Positions 33,703 to 45,091 of a stretch of DNA of 64,000 nucleotides are shown piece by piece. The notes under the pieces were generated by a model, which was not told where the DNA came from, ran no database searches, and saw only the letters and a list, made by a program, of their open reading frames with translations. Each line of letters starts with the position of its first letter. Positions within the stretch are counted from its first letter, which is position 1. The DNA is taken from assembly GCF_021531895.1 (NCBI RefSeq), contig NZ_JAFBIX010000002.1, positions 1 to 64,000 on the forward strand, in the 5' to 3' direction. Origin of the DNA: Faecalicatena contorta. Lineage in GTDB: Bacteria > Bacillota > Clostridia > Lachnospirales > Lachnospiraceae. A program made the position numbers and the translations under genes.

Positions 33703-34551
33703 ATGTACAGGATAAAAAAGGTGTTGGATCATAACACGATCATAGGAATTCAGACCGAGAATCATCAAGAATATCTTATTATGGGCAAGGGAATCGGTTT
33801 TGGAAAAAAGGTGAGTGAAAGAGTGGAGGCAAGAGAAGAAGATGCCATCTATTCTCTTCAGGCATCCACAGATCGTGGAGATGCCCGTGAACTGGTGAAA
33901 GAGATCTCGCCGGAATGTCTGGAGATTGCGAATGAGGTTCTGGATGAGGCAGAGAAAATATTTGGCAAGATTGACAGAAGTATACTTTTCCCCATGGCAG
34001 ACCACATTGAGTTTGCAATAAAGAGAATGAAAAACGGTGAGCAGATCAGCAATCCGTTAACAGAAGATATCCGAATTCTGTTCCATATGGAATTCAAGGC
34101 TGCAAGCTGTATTGCACCGATCCTGGCAAGAAAAATGAATCTTCGGATCGATGAAGATGAGGTGGGCTATATTGCACTTCATATTCATTCGGCGATTGAA
34201 GATGAGAAAGTGTCGCAGGCTATGCAGATGGCGCGCGCAGTCCGGGAATGTATTTCGCTGGTGGAAGAAGAGATTGGAAGGCCAATCGATGTCATGTCGC
34301 TGTCTTACAATCGTCTGATGAATCATATACGATATATGGTTGCAAGGGCAATCAGTGGAGAGCAGCTTAAGGTGAACATGAATGATTACATGGGAATTAA
34401 GTTTCCACAGGCTTTCCGGACAGCGAAGGTTATCTGCGAGCGGGTTGGAAAAAGTCTGAAGTGTAATCTAAGTGAAGTGGAGATCGGATATCTGGCCATG
34501 CATATTGAAAGAGTAACAAGTGATGAACGAGAAAGTTCTGATAATAAATAG
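33703..34551 (+). CDS. BglG/LicT/GlcT-family transcription antiterminator
   Basis: A 282-residue RNA-binding regulator. The CAT domain (about 1-55) reads MYRIKKVLDHNTIIGI and GKGIGFGKKVSERV. PRD1 (about 65-170) has DHIEFAIKRM and ALHIHSAIED; PRD2 (about 175-280) has YNRLMNHIRYMV and AMHIERVT. These histidines are the PTS phosphorylation sites. When the sugar is present the protein binds the RAT at 31381-31420 and lets transcription pass the terminator. ATG 33703 is chosen over the GTG 12 bases upstream, which is part of the ribosome site. Confidence 0.92.
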   Translation: MYRIKKVLDHNTIIGIQTENHQEYLIMGKGIGFGKKVSERVEAREEDAIYSLQASTDRGDARELVKEISPECLEIANEVLDEAEKIFGKIDRSILFPMADHIEFAIKRMKNGEQISNPLTEDIRILFHMEFKAASCIAPILARKMNLRIDEDEVGYIALHIHSAIEDEKVSQAMQMARAVRECISLVEEEIGRPIDVMSLSYNRLMNHIRYMVARAISGEQLKVNMNDYMGIKFPQAFRTAKVICERVGKSLKCNLSEVEIGYLAMHIERVTSDERESSDNK

Positions 34552-34583
34552 GAAAGAATAAAAACAAAAAGGAGATTAAAATT

Positions 34584-34841
34584 ATGAAGACATTTAATTA
34601 CGTTATTACAGATGAAGTGGGAATCCATGCAAGACCGGCAGGAATGTTGGTAAAAGAAGCAAAGAAATATGAATCACAGATTATGATCAAAAAAGGAGAC
34701 AAGCAGGCCGATGTCAGAAAACTGATGATGTTGATGGGCATGGGGGTAAAATGTGGCGAAGAAGTCACTGTAGAAGTTAACGGCGCAGATGAAGAAGAGG
34801 CATGCGCAGCAATGGAAGCATTTTTCAGGGCAAACTTATAA
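34584..34841 (+). CDS. ptsH: HPr, phosphocarrier protein, with Lys at the Ser46 position
   Basis: An 85-residue soluble phosphocarrier that moves phosphate from EI to IIA. GIHARPAG holds the active His15. The Firmicutes regulatory site usually read KSIMGVMSLG is here RKLMMLMGMG (45-54): position 46 is Lys instead of the Ser phosphorylated by HPr kinase. AAGGAGATT precedes the ATG. Catalytic function should be intact, but this copy cannot serve as a classical P-Ser-HPr corepressor. Confidence 0.94.
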   Translation: MKTFNYVITDEVGIHARPAGMLVKEAKKYESQIMIKKGDKQADVRKLMMLMGMGVKCGEEVTVEVNGADEEEACAAMEAFFRANL

Positions 34842-34866
34842 TCAGAAAAGACCAGAGGTAGCAGAG

Positions 34867-36483
34867 ATGGAAGTTTATCAGGGAAAATCAATATTGAAAG
34901 GCATTGCCATAGGCAAGCTCTTCTTCTACCAGAAGGGAGAACAGTCCGTAAAGAGAGAGAAGATCCAGGATACTGCAGCAGAGCTCCGGAGATATGAAGC
35001 GGCACGGGAAGAAGCGATCGCACAGCTGAATGTTCTGTATGAGAAAGCAGTCAAAGAGGTAGGAGAGGTCAATGCAGCTGTCTTCGAGGTTCATGCCATG
35101 ATGCTGGAAGATGATGACTATGTAGATTCTATAGTAAATATCATCGAAACACAGCAGGTCAATGCAGAATTCGCGGTTGCGACGACTGGGGATAACTTTG
35201 CTGCAATGTTTGCAGAGATGGATGATGATTATTTTAAAGCCAGAGCAGTGGATGTCAAGGATATATCCGAACGGCTTGTGAATGTCCTGAGTGGGAGAAA
35301 TAATGGTGGGGATCTGGGAGCAGAACCTGTCATCGTTGTGGCGGATGACCTGGCACCAAGTGAGACGGTGCAGATGGACAAGGAGAAGCTGTTAGCATTC
35401 GTTACCCGCTATGGTTCTTCTAATTCGCACACGGCAATTCTTGCAAGAACCATGAATATCCCGGCGCTGATCGGAGTAGAGATTCAGGAAGACTGGAATG
35501 GAAAACTGGCAGTAGTGGATGGCTATGAAGGAAAACTATACATTGAGCCGGAAGAAGAAGTGCTTACAAAGATGCAGCAGAAGCAAAGAGAAGATCTGGA
35601 AGCCAGAGAATTGTTAGAGCAGCTCCGGGGAAAAGAAGATGTAACCCAGGATGGAAAGAAGATTCGTCTGTATGCGAACATTGGAAGTGTGAAGGATGTT
35701 GCTGGGGTGTTGGCCAATGATGCGGCCGGTATCGGCCTATTTCGAAGTGAGTTTTTGTATCTGGAAGCTGACGATTATCCGGATGAAGAGGCACAGTTCC
35801 AGGCATATAAGACGGTTGCAGAAAATATGGCGGGCAAAAAAGTGATTGTCCGGACGCTTGATATCGGTGCGGATAAACAAGTGGATTACTTCCATATGGA
35901 AGAAGAAGAGAATCCGGCTATGGGCTATCGTGCGATCCGCATCTGTCTGGATCGACCGGAAATATTCAAGACTCAGCTGCGAGCCCTTCTTCGTGCAAGC
36001 GCATATGGCAATATTGCAATTATGTATCCGATGATTATCTCCGTCGATGAAGTGAGGCAGATCAAGGCGATTGTAGAAGAGATTAAGCAAGAACTGGATA
36101 CAAAAGAAATTCGTTACGGAGAAGTGGAGCAGGGGATTATGATAGAGACGCCGGCAGCGGTCATGATCAGTGATCTGCTGGCACAGGAAGTTGACTTCTT
36201 CAGTATCGGAACGAACGATCTGACACAATACACACTTGCGATCGACCGCCAGAATATGAAACTTGATAATATCTACGATGCACACCATCCGGCAGTGCTT
36301 CGTATGATTCAGACAACCATAGATAATGGACACCAGCATGGCTGCTGGGTAGGTATCTGCGGAGAACTTGGCGCAGATATGACATTGACAGAGACGTTCC
36401 TGAAGATGGGAATCGATGAACTGTCCGTATCACCATCATTCGTATTACCGATCCGTAAATTAATCCGGCAGATACGTCTGTAG
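34867..36483 (+). CDS. ptsI: PTS enzyme I (phosphoenolpyruvate-protein phosphotransferase)
   Basis: A 538-residue cytosolic enzyme that takes phosphate from PEP and passes it to HPr. The phosphohistidine is His188 in SSNSHTAILARTMNIPAL. PEP-binding parts include GIGLFRSEFLY, AIMYPMI, EQGIMIETPAAV and FSIGTNDLTQYTLAIDR, and the end GICGELGAD is canonical. ATG 34867, with AGAGGTAG upstream, gives the usual MxxYQGKSILKGIAIGK-like beginning; the frame is open upstream over the ptsH end. Confidence 0.97.
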   Translation: MEVYQGKSILKGIAIGKLFFYQKGEQSVKREKIQDTAAELRRYEAAREEAIAQLNVLYEKAVKEVGEVNAAVFEVHAMMLEDDDYVDSIVNIIETQQVNAEFAVATTGDNFAAMFAEMDDDYFKARAVDVKDISERLVNVLSGRNNGGDLGAEPVIVVADDLAPSETVQMDKEKLLAFVTRYGSSNSHTAILARTMNIPALIGVEIQEDWNGKLAVVDGYEGKLYIEPEEEVLTKMQQKQREDLEARELLEQLRGKEDVTQDGKKIRLYANIGSVKDVAGVLANDAAGIGLFRSEFLYLEADDYPDEEAQFQAYKTVAENMAGKKVIVRTLDIGADKQVDYFHMEEEENPAMGYRAIRICLDRPEIFKTQLRALLRASAYGNIAIMYPMIISVDEVRQIKAIVEEIKQELDTKEIRYGEVEQGIMIETPAAVMISDLLAQEVDFFSIGTNDLTQYTLAIDRQNMKLDNIYDAHHPAVLRMIQTTIDNGHQHGCWVGICGELGADMTLTETFLKMGIDELSVSPSFVLPIRKLIRQIRL

Positions 36484-36492
36484 CAGGGAGGA

Positions 36493-36527
36493 GGGGCGGG
36501 GTTTTTAAAAACCTCCGCCCCTTTTTT
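36493..36527 (+). terminator. Terminator after ptsI
   Basis: GGGGCGGGGTTTTT pairs with AAAAACCTCCGCCCC (one G-T pair), followed by T6. Confidence 0.9.
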
Positions 36528-36546
36528 GAAAAAATAAAAAAAGTGA

Positions 36547-36576
36547 TTGACAAGCTCGAAAAGTTTATGATATAGT
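36547..36576 (+). promoter_or_regulatory. SigA promoter of rpoB-rpoC
   Basis: TTGACA (36547-36552), 18-base spacer, TATAGT (36571-36576) with TGA before it (extended -10). It gives rpoBC their own promoter after the PTS operon. Confidence 0.82.
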
Positions 36577-36658
36577 AAAAAATGCGCTATTGTGGAAAGT
36601 TATACCGTGATATCGTTCGGAATCTAGTTAAAATATAAATGAGGAGTGAAACGTCAAT

Positions 36659-39600
36659 ATGGAGAAAAACAGAATTCGTCCTATCAAAAGTGGAAAAAGT
36701 TCACGCATGAGTTATTCCAGACAAAAAGAAGTTCTTCAGATGCCTAACTTGATCGAAGTCCAGAAGGATTCCTATCAGTGGTTCCTGGATGAAGGGTTGA
36801 ATGAAGTATTTGATGATATTTCCCCGATTACTGATTACAGTGGTCATTTAAGCCTGGAATTTGTTGATTTCACTTTGTGTGAAAAAGACGTGAAGTACAC
36901 AATCGAAGAGTGTAAAGAGCGTGATGCGACTTACGCGGCACCATTAAAAGTAAGAGTAAGACTTCATAACAAAGAGACAGACGAAATCAACGAGCATGAA
37001 ATCTTCATGGGAGATCTGCCGTTGATGACCAGTACAGGTACGTTTGTAATTAATGGAGCAGAACGTGTTATCGTAAGCCAGTTAGTGCGTTCCCCAGGTA
37101 TCTATTATGCAATTGCACATGATAAAGTAGGTAAGAAACTGTATTCATCTACTGTTATCCCGAACCGTGGTGCATGGCTGGAGTATGAGACGGATTCCAA
37201 TGACGTTTTTTATGTACGTGTAGATAGAACAAGAAAAGTACCGATCACCGTGTTGATTCGTGCGCTGGGAATTGGTACAAATCCAGAGATTGTTGAACTC
37301 TTTGGAGAGGAGCCGAAGATCCTTGCAAGTTTTGAGAAGGATGCGGCTACAAACTATCAGGAAGGTCTTCTGGAATTATATAAGAAGATCCGTCCAGGCG
37401 AACCGTTGGCAGTGGACAGTGCAGAGAGTCTGATTACCAGTATGTTCTTTGATCCTAGACGTTATGACCTTGCAAAAGTAGGAAGATATAAATTCAATAA
37501 AAAGCTGGCTCTTAAGAACCGTATCTCTGGTCAGGTGCTGGCAGAGGATGCTGTGAGTCCAATTACAGGAGAAGTAATTGCAGAAGCCGGAACTAAGATT
37601 ACCAGAGAACTGGCAGATCAGATTCAGAATGCAGCCATTCCATATGTATGGATCGAAAGACCGGAAGAAGAGAGAAATATTAAGGTTCTTTCTAATATGA
37701 TGGTTGATCTTGCAGCAATCGTAGATATTGATCCGAAGGAAGTCGGAGTTACCGAACAGGTATATTATCCGGTTCTGGCAGGTATCTTGGAAGAGACCGC
37801 CGGTGATGTTGATGAGCTGAAAGATGCGATTAAGAGAGATATCCATGATCTGATTCCAAAGCATATCACAAAAGAAGATATCCTGGCATCTATCAACTAC
37901 AATATTCATCTGGAATATGGTCTTGGAAATGATGACGATATCGACCACCTTGGCAACAGACGTATCCGTTCCGTAGGTGAGTTGTTACAGAATCAGTACA
38001 GAATAGGTCTTTCCAGACTGGAAAGAGTTGTCCGTGAAAGAATGACAACCCAGGATCTGGAAGGTATCTCACCACAGTCACTGATCAATATTAAGCCTGT
38101 TACAGCTGCTGTGAAGGAGTTCTTTGGTTCTTCTCAGTTGTCACAGTTCATGGATCAGAACAACCCACTGGGTGAGTTGACCCATAAGAGACGTCTGTCT
38201 GCTCTTGGTCCAGGTGGTCTGTCAAGAGACCGTGCCGGATTCGAGGTTCGAGACGTTCACTATTCACATTATGGAAGAATGTGCCCGATTGAGACACCTG
38301 AAGGTCCGAACATTGGTCTGATCAACTCTCTTGCCTGCTATGCGAGAATCAACCAGTACGGATTTATTGAGGCACCATATCGTAAGATTAATCATGATGA
38401 TCCGGCCAATCCGGTCGTAACAGAAGAAGTTGTCTATATGACAGCTGATGAAGAAGATAACTATCATGTAGCACAGGCCAACGAGCCGTTAGATGCAGAA
38501 GGACATTTCATCCATAAGAATGTATCCGGTCGTTACCGTGAAGAGACACAGGAATATGAAAGAAGAATGTTCGATTACATGGACGTATCTCCAAAGATGG
38601 TGTTCTCTGTTGCTACAGCATTGATTCCTTTCCTGGAAAATGATGATGCGAACCGTGCGCTGATGGGATCCAACATGCAGCGTCAGGCAGTGCCTCTTAT
38701 GATGACAGAAGCACCAGTTGTAGGTACCGGTATGGAAGAGAAGTCTGCGGTTGACTCCGGTGTATGTGTTGTTGCAGAAGCAGGCGGCGTTGTAGAACGC
38801 TCTACTTCTACAGAGATCACCGTTCGTCAGGACGATGGAAGTCTTAAGAAGTATAAATTAACCAAGTTCCTCAGAAGTAACCAGAGCAACTGTTATAACC
38901 AGAGACCGATTGTATTCAAGGGTGAACGGGTAGAAGCCGGTGATGTAATTGCTGACGGACCATCTACATCTAATGGTGAGATGGCTCTTGGTAAGAACCC
39001 TCTGATCGGATTCATGACCTGGGAAGGTTATAATTACGAGGATGCGGTATTATTAAGTGAAAGATTAGTACAGGAAGATGTCTATACATCTATCCACATT
39101 GAAGAATATGAAGCAGAAGCACGTGATACCAAGTTGGGACCAGAAGAGATCACTCGAGACATTCCGGGTGTTGGTGATGATGCCCTGAAGAATCTGGATG
39201 AGAGAGGTATCATCCGTATTGGTGCAGAAGTACGTGCCGGAGATATTCTGGTTGGTAAAGTAACTCCGAAGGGAGAGACAGAACTGACTGCAGAAGAGAG
39301 ACTGCTCCGCGCAATCTTCGGTGAAAAAGCACGTGAAGTAAGAGACACTTCCCTGAAAGTGCCACACGGAGAATATGGTATCGTTGTTGATGCAAAGGTA
39401 TTTACAAGAGATAATGGTGACGAACTGTCTCCGGGAGTGAACCAGTCTGTTCGTATCTATATTGCACAGAAGAGAAAGATCTCTGTTGGTGATAAGATGG
39501 CCGGACGTCATGGTAACAAGGGTGTCGTTTCCCGAGTACTCCCTGTAGAGGATATGCCGTTTTTGCCAAACGGACGTCCTCTGGATATCGTGCTGAACCC

Positions 39601-40528
39601 ATTGGGTGTGCCTTCACGTATGAATATCGGACAGGTATTGGAGATCCACCTGTCTCTGGCAGCAAAAGCATTAGGATTTAACATTGCAACACCGGTATTT
39701 GATGGTGCAGATGAAAATGATATTATGGATACACTTGACCTGGCAAATGATTATGTAAATTTAAGCTGGGAAGAGTTCGAGGCAAAGCATAAGGAAGAAT
39801 TGCTTCCAGAAGTGCTTCAGTATCTGTCCGACAATAGAGATCACAGAAAATTATGGAAAGGTGTTCCGATTTCCAGAGATGGAAAGGTTCGTCTGCGTGA
39901 CGGAAGAACCGGAGAATATTTTGACAGCCCGGTAACTATCGGACACATGCATTATCTGAAACTGCATCACCTGGTTGATGATAAGATCCATGCACGTTCA
40001 ACCGGTCCTTACTCACTGGTTACACAGCAGCCGTTAGGTGGTAAGGCACAGTTCGGTGGACAGCGTTTCGGTGAGATGGAGGTATGGGCACTGGAGGCCT
40101 ATGGTGCATCTTACACATTGCAGGAAATCCTGACTGTGAAGTCAGATGATGTTGTCGGCCGTGTGAAGACTTACGAGGCAATCATTAAGGGTGAGAATAT
40201 CCCAGAGCCAGGAATTCCAGAATCCTTCAAGGTATTGTTGAAAGAATTACAGTCTCTTGGATTGGATGTACGTGTACTGCGTGATGACAATACAGAAGTA
40301 GAGATCATGGAAACTGCCGATATGGGTGAAACTGATTTCCGCTCATTAATTGAAGGAGACAGAAGGTACCATCAGGATGATGATCTTGGGGCACATGGTT
40401 ACACAGAACAGGAATTCCAGGGTGAAGAACTGGTAGATGTGGAAGAAGAGCCTGAAGATGATGACTTCGATATGGAATTTGAAGAAACTGATGACTATGG
40501 ATATGACGATATGTCAGATAATGAATAG
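36659..40528 (+). CDS. rpoB: RNA polymerase subunit beta
   Basis: A 1289-residue catalytic subunit. The rifampicin region is wild-type-like ([21 protein letters not shown], then [20 protein letters not shown]; quoted in parts), with Gln, Asp, His and Ser at the usual resistance positions. The C-terminal block [19 protein letters not shown] is intact, and an acidic tail ends the protein. GAGGAGTG lies before ATG 36659. rpoC follows after 14 bases. Confidence 0.99.
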   Translation: MEKNRIRPIKSGKSSRMSYSRQKEVLQMPNLIEVQKDSYQWFLDEGLNEVFDDISPITDYSGHLSLEFVDFTLCEKDVKYTIEECKERDATYAAPLKVRVRLHNKETDEINEHEIFMGDLPLMTSTGTFVINGAERVIVSQLVRSPGIYYAIAHDKVGKKLYSSTVIPNRGAWLEYETDSNDVFYVRVDRTRKVPITVLIRALGIGTNPEIVELFGEEPKILASFEKDAATNYQEGLLELYKKIRPGEPLAVDSAESLITSMFFDPRRYDLAKVGRYKFNKKLALKNRISGQVLAEDAVSPITGEVIAEAGTKITRELADQIQNAAIPYVWIERPEEERNIKVLSNMMVDLAAIVDIDPKEVGVTEQVYYPVLAGILEETAGDVDELKDAIKRDIHDLIPKHITKEDILASINYNIHLEYGLGNDDDIDHLGNRRIRSVGELLQNQYRIGLSRLERVVRERMTTQDLEGISPQSLINIKPVTAAVKEFFGSSQLSQFMDQNNPLGELTHKRRLSALGPGGLSRDRAGFEVRDVHYSHYGRMCPIETPEGPNIGLINSLACYARINQYGFIEAPYRKINHDDPANPVVTEEVVYMTADEEDNYHVAQANEPLDAEGHFIHKNVSGRYREETQEYERRMFDYMDVSPKMVFSVATALIPFLENDDANRALMGSNMQRQAVPLMMTEAPVVGTGMEEKSAVDSGVCVVAEAGGVVERSTSTEITVRQDDGSLKKYKLTKFLRSNQSNCYNQRPIVFKGERVEAGDVIADGPSTSNGEMALGKNPLIGFMTWEGYNYEDAVLLSERLVQEDVYTSIHIEEYEAEARDTKLGPEEITRDIPGVGDDALKNLDERGIIRIGAEVRAGDILVGKVTPKGETELTAEERLLRAIFGEKAREVRDTSLKVPHGEYGIVVDAKVFTRDNGDELSPGVNQSVRIYIAQKRKISVGDKMAGRHGNKGVVSRVLPVEDMPFLPNGRPLDIVLNPLGVPSRMNIGQVLEIHLSLAAKALGFNIATPVFDGADENDIMDTLDLANDYVNLSWEEFEAKHKEELLPEVLQYLSDNRDHRKLWKGVPISRDGKVRLRDGRTGEYFDSPVTIGHMHYLKLHHLVDDKIHARSTGPYSLVTQQPLGGKAQFGGQRFGEMEVWALEAYGASYTLQEILTVKSDDVVGRVKTYEAIIKGENIPEPGIPESFKVLLKELQSLGLDVRVLRDDNTEVEIMETADMGETDFRSLIEGDRRYHQDDDLGAHGYTEQEFQGEELVDVEEEPEDDDFDMEFEETDDYGYDDMSDNE

Positions 40529-40542
40529 GAAGGGGTGCCAGT

Positions 40543-43500
40543 ATGCCAGAAAACAATAAGGAACAAACATATCAGCCAATGACTTTTGATGCAATCAAAA
40601 TCGGTTTGGCATCGCCTGAGAAGATTCTGGAATGGTCAAGGGGAGAAGTTACAAAGCCTGAGACAATTAATTATAGAACCTTAAAGCCAGAAAAAGACGG
40701 CTTATTCTGTGAAAGAATATTTGGACCTAGCAAAGACTGGGAATGCCACTGTGGTAAGTATAAGAAGATCCGCTATAAAGGTGTAGTCTGCGACCGCTGT
40801 GGTGTTGAGGTCACCAAAGCAAGTGTGCGTCGTGAGCGTATGGGGCATATCGCCCTTGCTGCTCCGGTATCACACATCTGGTACTTCAAAGGAATTCCAA
40901 GCCGTATGGGTCTGATTCTTGACCTGTCTCCGAGAACTTTGGAGAAGGTACTGTATTTTGCTTCTTATATCGTATTAGATAAAGGGGAGACAGATCTTCA
41001 GTATAAACAGGTGTTGTCTGAGCAGGAATATCAGGAAGCGAGAGAAAAATGGGGCAGTGCATTCCGTGTAGGTATGGGTGCGGAATCCATCAAAGAGCTC
41101 CTGGAAGCAATTGACCTGGATAAGGAATACAAAGAATTATCTGAAGGACTGAAAGGTGCAACTGGACAGAAGCGTGCAAGAATCGTAAAACGTCTGGAGG
41201 TCGTAGAAGCTTTCCGTGAGTCTGGAAATAAGCCGGAGTGGATGATCATGACAGCAATTCCGGTCATCCCACCAGATCTTAGACCAATGGTTCAGCTGGA
41301 TGGCGGACGTTTCGCTACCTCTGACCTGAATGATCTGTACCGTAGAATTATTAATAGAAATAACCGTCTGAAACGCCTGCTTGAATTAGGCGCACCAGAT
41401 ATTATCGTTAGAAATGAGAAGAGAATGCTGCAGGAAGCTGTAGATGCTCTGATCGATAACGGACGTCGTGGACGTCCGGTTACAGGACCTGGTAACAGAG
41501 CTCTGAAGTCCTTGTCAGACATGCTGAAAGGTAAGTCCGGACGTTTCCGTCAGAACCTTTTGGGTAAACGTGTTGACTATTCTGGACGTTCTGTTATCGT
41601 CGTAGGACCAGAACTGAAGATTTATCAGTGTGGTCTTCCAAAAGAAATGGCAATTGAGCTGTTCAAACCATTCGTCATGAAAGAACTGGTTCAGAACGGA
41701 ACTGCTCATAACATTAAGAATGCCAAGAAGATGGTAGAAAGAGTACAGCCAGAGGTGTGGGATGTACTGGAAGATGTTATCAAAGAACATCCGGTTATGC
41801 TGAACCGTGCCCCCACACTGCACAGACTTGGTATTCAGGCATTCGAGCCAATCCTTGTAGAAGGTAAGGCGATTAAGCTTCATCCATTGGTATGTACTGC
41901 ATACAATGCCGACTTCGACGGAGACCAGATGGCTGTCCATCTTCCGTTATCTGTAGAAGCACAGGCAGAATGCCGTTTCTTACTGCTGTCACCAAACAAC
42001 CTGTTGAAACCATCTGATGGTGGACCGGTTGCCGTTCCTTCACAGGATATGGTACTTGGTATCTATTATCTGACACAGGAAAGACCTGGGGCAAAAGGAG
42101 AAGGAAAAGCATTTAAGAGTGTGAATGAAGCAATCCTTGCTTATGAAAATGATGCCCTGACGCTTCACTCACGTATCAAAGTACGTGTATCTAAGACAAT
42201 GCCAGATGGAACTGTGAAGACAGGAACCATTGAATCTACACTGGGAAGATTTATCTTTAACGAAATCATTCCTCAGGATCTTGGATTTGTAGACCGTGAA
42301 GTAGAAGGCAATGAATTACTGCTGGAGATTGATTTCCACGTAGGTAAGAAGCAGTTAAAACAGATCCTTGAAAAAGTTATTAACACCCATGGATCCACTG
42401 CAACCGCAGAAGTTCTGGATGCAGTAAAATCCATCGGTTACAAATATTCCACCAGAGCGGCTATGACCGTATCTATCTCAGATATGACGGTACCTCCGCA
42501 GAAGCCAGAGATGATTCAGAAGGCACAGGATACCGTGGATAAGATCACAAAGAACTTCAAGCGTGGTCTGATCACAGAAGAGGAGCGTTACAAAGAAGTT
42601 GTTGAGACATGGAAGGCAACGGATGATGCTCTTACAGAAGCACTGTTGTCTGGACTTGATAAATACAACAATATCTTCATGATGGCCGATTCCGGAGCCC
42701 GTGGTTCTGACAAGCAGATCAAACAGCTGGCCGGTATGCGTGGTCTGATGGCTGATACAACCGGTCGTACCATTGAGTTGCCTATTAAGTCAAACTTCCG
42801 TGAAGGTCTGGATGTATTGGAGTACTTCATGTCTGCTCATGGTGCTCGTAAAGGTCTGTCCGATACAGCGCTTCGTACCGCCGATTCCGGATACTTGACC
42901 AGACGTCTGGTTGACGTATCACAGGAACTGATCATTCACGAAATGGATTGTGTGGAAAAGGGTGCTGAGATTCCAGGAATGTATGTAAAAGCGTTCATGG
43001 ATGGTAATGAAGAGATTGAAAGCTTACAGGAGCGTATTACCGGACGTTATCTGTGTGAAAATATCGTAGATAAAGATGGCAACATTCTTGTAAAAGCGAA
43101 CCATATGGTAACACCAAAGCGTGCAGAGCTGATCATGAAGAAAGGTGTGGATGAGAACGGGGAACCACTGAAGAAGATCAAGATCCGTACGATTCTGACC
43201 TGTAGATCTCACAATGGTGTTTGTGCAAAATGTTACGGTGCTAACATGGCAACCGGTGAGCCGGTGCAGGTTGGTGAAGCAGTAGGTATTATTGCGGCAC
43301 AGTCTATCGGTGAGCCTGGTACACAGTTGACCATGCGTACATTCCATACGGGTGGTGTAGCCGGTGATGATATCACACAGGGTCTTCCTCGTGTCGAAGA
43401 GCTTTTCGAGGCAAGAAAGCCGAAGGGTCTTGCAATCATCACAGAATTTGCAGGAAGAGCCACCATTAATGATACAAAGAAGAAACGTGAAATTATTGTA

Positions 43501-44169
43501 ACCAATAACGAGACCGGAGAGTCAAAAGCATACTTGATTCCTTACGGATCAAGAATCAAGATTCAGGATGGTGTAGAGTTAGAGGCCGGAGATGAATTGA
43601 CGGAAGGTAGTGTGAACCCACATGATATCCTTAAGATCAAGGGTCTGAGAGCTGTACAGGATTACATGATTCAGGAAGTGCAGCGTGTATACCGTCTGCA
43701 GGGTGTTGATATTAACGATAAGCATATCGAGGTCATTGTACGTCAGATGCTGAAGAAGGTTCGTGTGGAAGAAGCTGGTGATACAGAATTCCTGCCAGGA
43801 ACTAATGTAGATAGACTGGAATTTGAAGATGTGAACGCGGCATTAATTGCAGAAGGTAAAGAGCCGGCAACAGGAGAGCAGATTATGCTTGGTATTACAA
43901 AAGCATCACTTGCAACGAACTCCTTCCTGTCAGCTGCATCCTTCCAGGAAACAACGAAGGTACTGACAGAGGCAGCAATTAAGGGTAAGATCGATCCGCT
44001 GGTTGGTCTGAAGGAGAACGTAATCATCGGTAAGCATATCCCGGCTGGTACAGGTATGAGAAAATATCGCGATATCAAGCTCGATACAGAGATGTCCATG
44101 GATGATGAAATTATGTTAGATGAAGACATGGATGATATGGAAGAAATGATTGATTTCGTAGAAGAATAA
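40543..44169 (+). CDS. rpoC: RNA polymerase subunit beta'
   Basis: A 1208-residue catalytic subunit. The zinc ribbon [20 protein letters not shown] near 68-90, the Mg-binding [14 protein letters not shown], the bridge helix/trigger loop region ([30 protein letters not shown] in part) and an acidic C-terminal tail are present. Length is typical for Clostridia. A strong terminator follows immediately. Confidence 0.99.
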   Translation: MPENNKEQTYQPMTFDAIKIGLASPEKILEWSRGEVTKPETINYRTLKPEKDGLFCERIFGPSKDWECHCGKYKKIRYKGVVCDRCGVEVTKASVRRERMGHIALAAPVSHIWYFKGIPSRMGLILDLSPRTLEKVLYFASYIVLDKGETDLQYKQVLSEQEYQEAREKWGSAFRVGMGAESIKELLEAIDLDKEYKELSEGLKGATGQKRARIVKRLEVVEAFRESGNKPEWMIMTAIPVIPPDLRPMVQLDGGRFATSDLNDLYRRIINRNNRLKRLLELGAPDIIVRNEKRMLQEAVDALIDNGRRGRPVTGPGNRALKSLSDMLKGKSGRFRQNLLGKRVDYSGRSVIVVGPELKIYQCGLPKEMAIELFKPFVMKELVQNGTAHNIKNAKKMVERVQPEVWDVLEDVIKEHPVMLNRAPTLHRLGIQAFEPILVEGKAIKLHPLVCTAYNADFDGDQMAVHLPLSVEAQAECRFLLLSPNNLLKPSDGGPVAVPSQDMVLGIYYLTQERPGAKGEGKAFKSVNEAILAYENDALTLHSRIKVRVSKTMPDGTVKTGTIESTLGRFIFNEIIPQDLGFVDREVEGNELLLEIDFHVGKKQLKQILEKVINTHGSTATAEVLDAVKSIGYKYSTRAAMTVSISDMTVPPQKPEMIQKAQDTVDKITKNFKRGLITEEERYKEVVETWKATDDALTEALLSGLDKYNNIFMMADSGARGSDKQIKQLAGMRGLMADTTGRTIELPIKSNFREGLDVLEYFMSAHGARKGLSDTALRTADSGYLTRRLVDVSQELIIHEMDCVEKGAEIPGMYVKAFMDGNEEIESLQERITGRYLCENIVDKDGNILVKANHMVTPKRAELIMKKGVDENGEPLKKIKIRTILTCRSHNGVCAKCYGANMATGEPVQVGEAVGIIAAQSIGEPGTQLTMRTFHTGGVAGDDITQGLPRVEELFEARKPKGLAIITEFAGRATINDTKKKREIIVTNNETGESKAYLIPYGSRIKIQDGVELEAGDELTEGSVNPHDILKIKGLRAVQDYMIQEVQRVYRLQGVDINDKHIEVIVRQMLKKVRVEEAGDTEFLPGTNVDRLEFEDVNAALIAEGKEPATGEQIMLGITKASLATNSFLSAASFQETTKVLTEAAIKGKIDPLVGLKENVIIGKHIPAGTGMRKYRDIKLDTEMSMDDEIMLDEDMDDMEEMIDFVEE

Positions 44170-44174
44170 AAGAT

Positions 44175-44210
44175 AAAAAGCGAGAAGCCATAAGGTTTCT
44201 CGCTTTTTTT
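44175..44210 (+). terminator. Terminator after rpoC
   Basis: AAAAAGCGAGAA-GCC ... GG-TTCTCGCTTTTT, perfect outer stem, T7 tail. Confidence 0.92.
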
Positions 44211-44246
44211 GTGGAATATCGATGAGCCAAATACCGATCCTATTTC

Positions 44247-44330
44247 GTTATTGATAAATCTTATCGTTAACAATATTGACAATCGGTATCAATAAGAATA
44301 TAACTCCAATGTAAATGATAATCAGTATCA
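44247..44330 (+). promoter_or_regulatory. Iron-operon promoter with three Fur-box-like dyads
   Basis: TTGACA (44276-44281), 17-base spacer, TATAAC (44299-44304). TGATAATCAGTATCA (44316-44330) matches the 7-1-7 Fur consensus with one mismatch. TGACAATCGGTATCA (44277-44291) overlaps the -35. GATA-AATCT-TATC (44253-44265), inside GTTA...TAAC, is a third dyad upstream. Confidence 0.75.
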
Positions 44331-44348
44331 AATCAAGAGGGATGAAAT

Positions 44349-44591
44349 ATGAGCCAGGAAGAAAAGGTTGAAGAAGTAATCAGCCAGTTGAAAGAAAAAG
44401 GTTATCGAATTACAGATCAGAGAAAGATGTTGCTTCGTATTATTTTGGCAAACGAATGTTCCTCCTGCAAAGAGATATATTTCGCCGCAAAGAAAATTGA
44501 TGACAAGGTGGGTATTGCTACCGTCTATCGGACAATACAATTGCTGGAGGATATGGAACTGATTCATAAAGAAATGGTAGTGCGGATATAA
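44349..44591 (+). CDS. Short Fur-family protein (DNA-binding domain only)
   Basis: Eighty residues equal to the winged-helix half of Fur: EKGYRITDQRKMLLRIILA, then EIYFAAKKID and GIATVYRTIQLLEDMELIHK. It stops at residue 80, whereas Fur proteins are usually 130-150 residues, so the metal-binding dimerisation domain is missing. Cys37-x2-Cys40 (ECSSCKEIY) replaces the region that normally carries a metal-site His. AAGAGGGATG precedes the ATG. It heads the feo operon behind Fur-like boxes. It is either a natural mini-regulator or a 3'-truncated fur. Confidence 0.85.
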   Translation: MSQEEKVEEVISQLKEKGYRITDQRKMLLRIILANECSSCKEIYFAAKKIDDKVGIATVYRTIQLLEDMELIHKEMVVRI

Positions 44592-44621
44592 GAGCCAAAT
44601 AAGGAAGAAGGAGTGATTATG

Positions 44622-44831
44622 ATGCCACTGACAATGTTAGGTTCAGGCGAAACCGCTTCGATTAAAAGAATCGGCGGACATGACGAAGTGAAAAAATTTC
44701 TGGAAAATCTGGGATTTGTGACAGGGGAACAGGTGAAGATTGTGTCGAGTAATGGAGGCAACATAATCGTTCAGGTAAAGGACTCCAGAGTTGCAGTAAG
44801 TAAAGGGATTGCGAATAAGATTATGATATAG
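44622..44831 (+). CDS. feoA: Ferrous iron transport protein A (first copy)
   Basis: A 70-residue SH3-like cytosolic protein: LTMLGSGETASIKRIGG and LENLGFVTGEQVKIVSSNGGN, ending in RVAVSKGIANKIMI. FeoA proteins act with FeoB in Fe2+ uptake. ATG 44619 and 44622 are both possible behind GAAGGAG. It is 30 bases after the mini-Fur stop and is followed by a second feoA. Confidence 0.92.
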   Translation: MPLTMLGSGETASIKRIGGHDEVKKFLENLGFVTGEQVKIVSSNGGNIIVQVKDSRVAVSKGIANKIMI

Positions 44832-44845
44832 GAGGAGAAGAGAGG

Positions 44846-45067
44846 ATGCAGACATTAAGAGATGTGAAATGTGACCAGAACGTAAAGGTCGTGAAACTGC
44901 ATGGTGAAGGAGCAACAAGACGCAGGATCATGGATATGGGAATCACAAAAGGAACAGGAATTTATGTCAGAAAGGTTGCGCCATTGGGGGATCCGGTGGA
45001 AGTGACTGTTCGAGGATATGAACTTTCCCTTAGAAAAGCAGACGCAGAGATGATTGAAGTAGAATAG
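44846..45067 (+). CDS. feoA: Ferrous iron transport protein A (second copy)
   Basis: A 73-residue FeoA-domain protein (VVKLHGEGATRRRIMDMGITKGTGIYVRKVAPLGDPVEV, in part), different in sequence from the first copy. GGAGGAGAAGAGAGG precedes the ATG. Two unlike FeoA proteins before FeoB are common in Clostridia. Its stop lies 24 bases before the feoB start. Confidence 0.93.
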   Translation: MQTLRDVKCDQNVKVVKLHGEGATRRRIMDMGITKGTGIYVRKVAPLGDPVEVTVRGYELSLRKADAEMIEVE

Positions 45068-45091
45068 ATGAGTCGTACAGGAGGAATGAAA

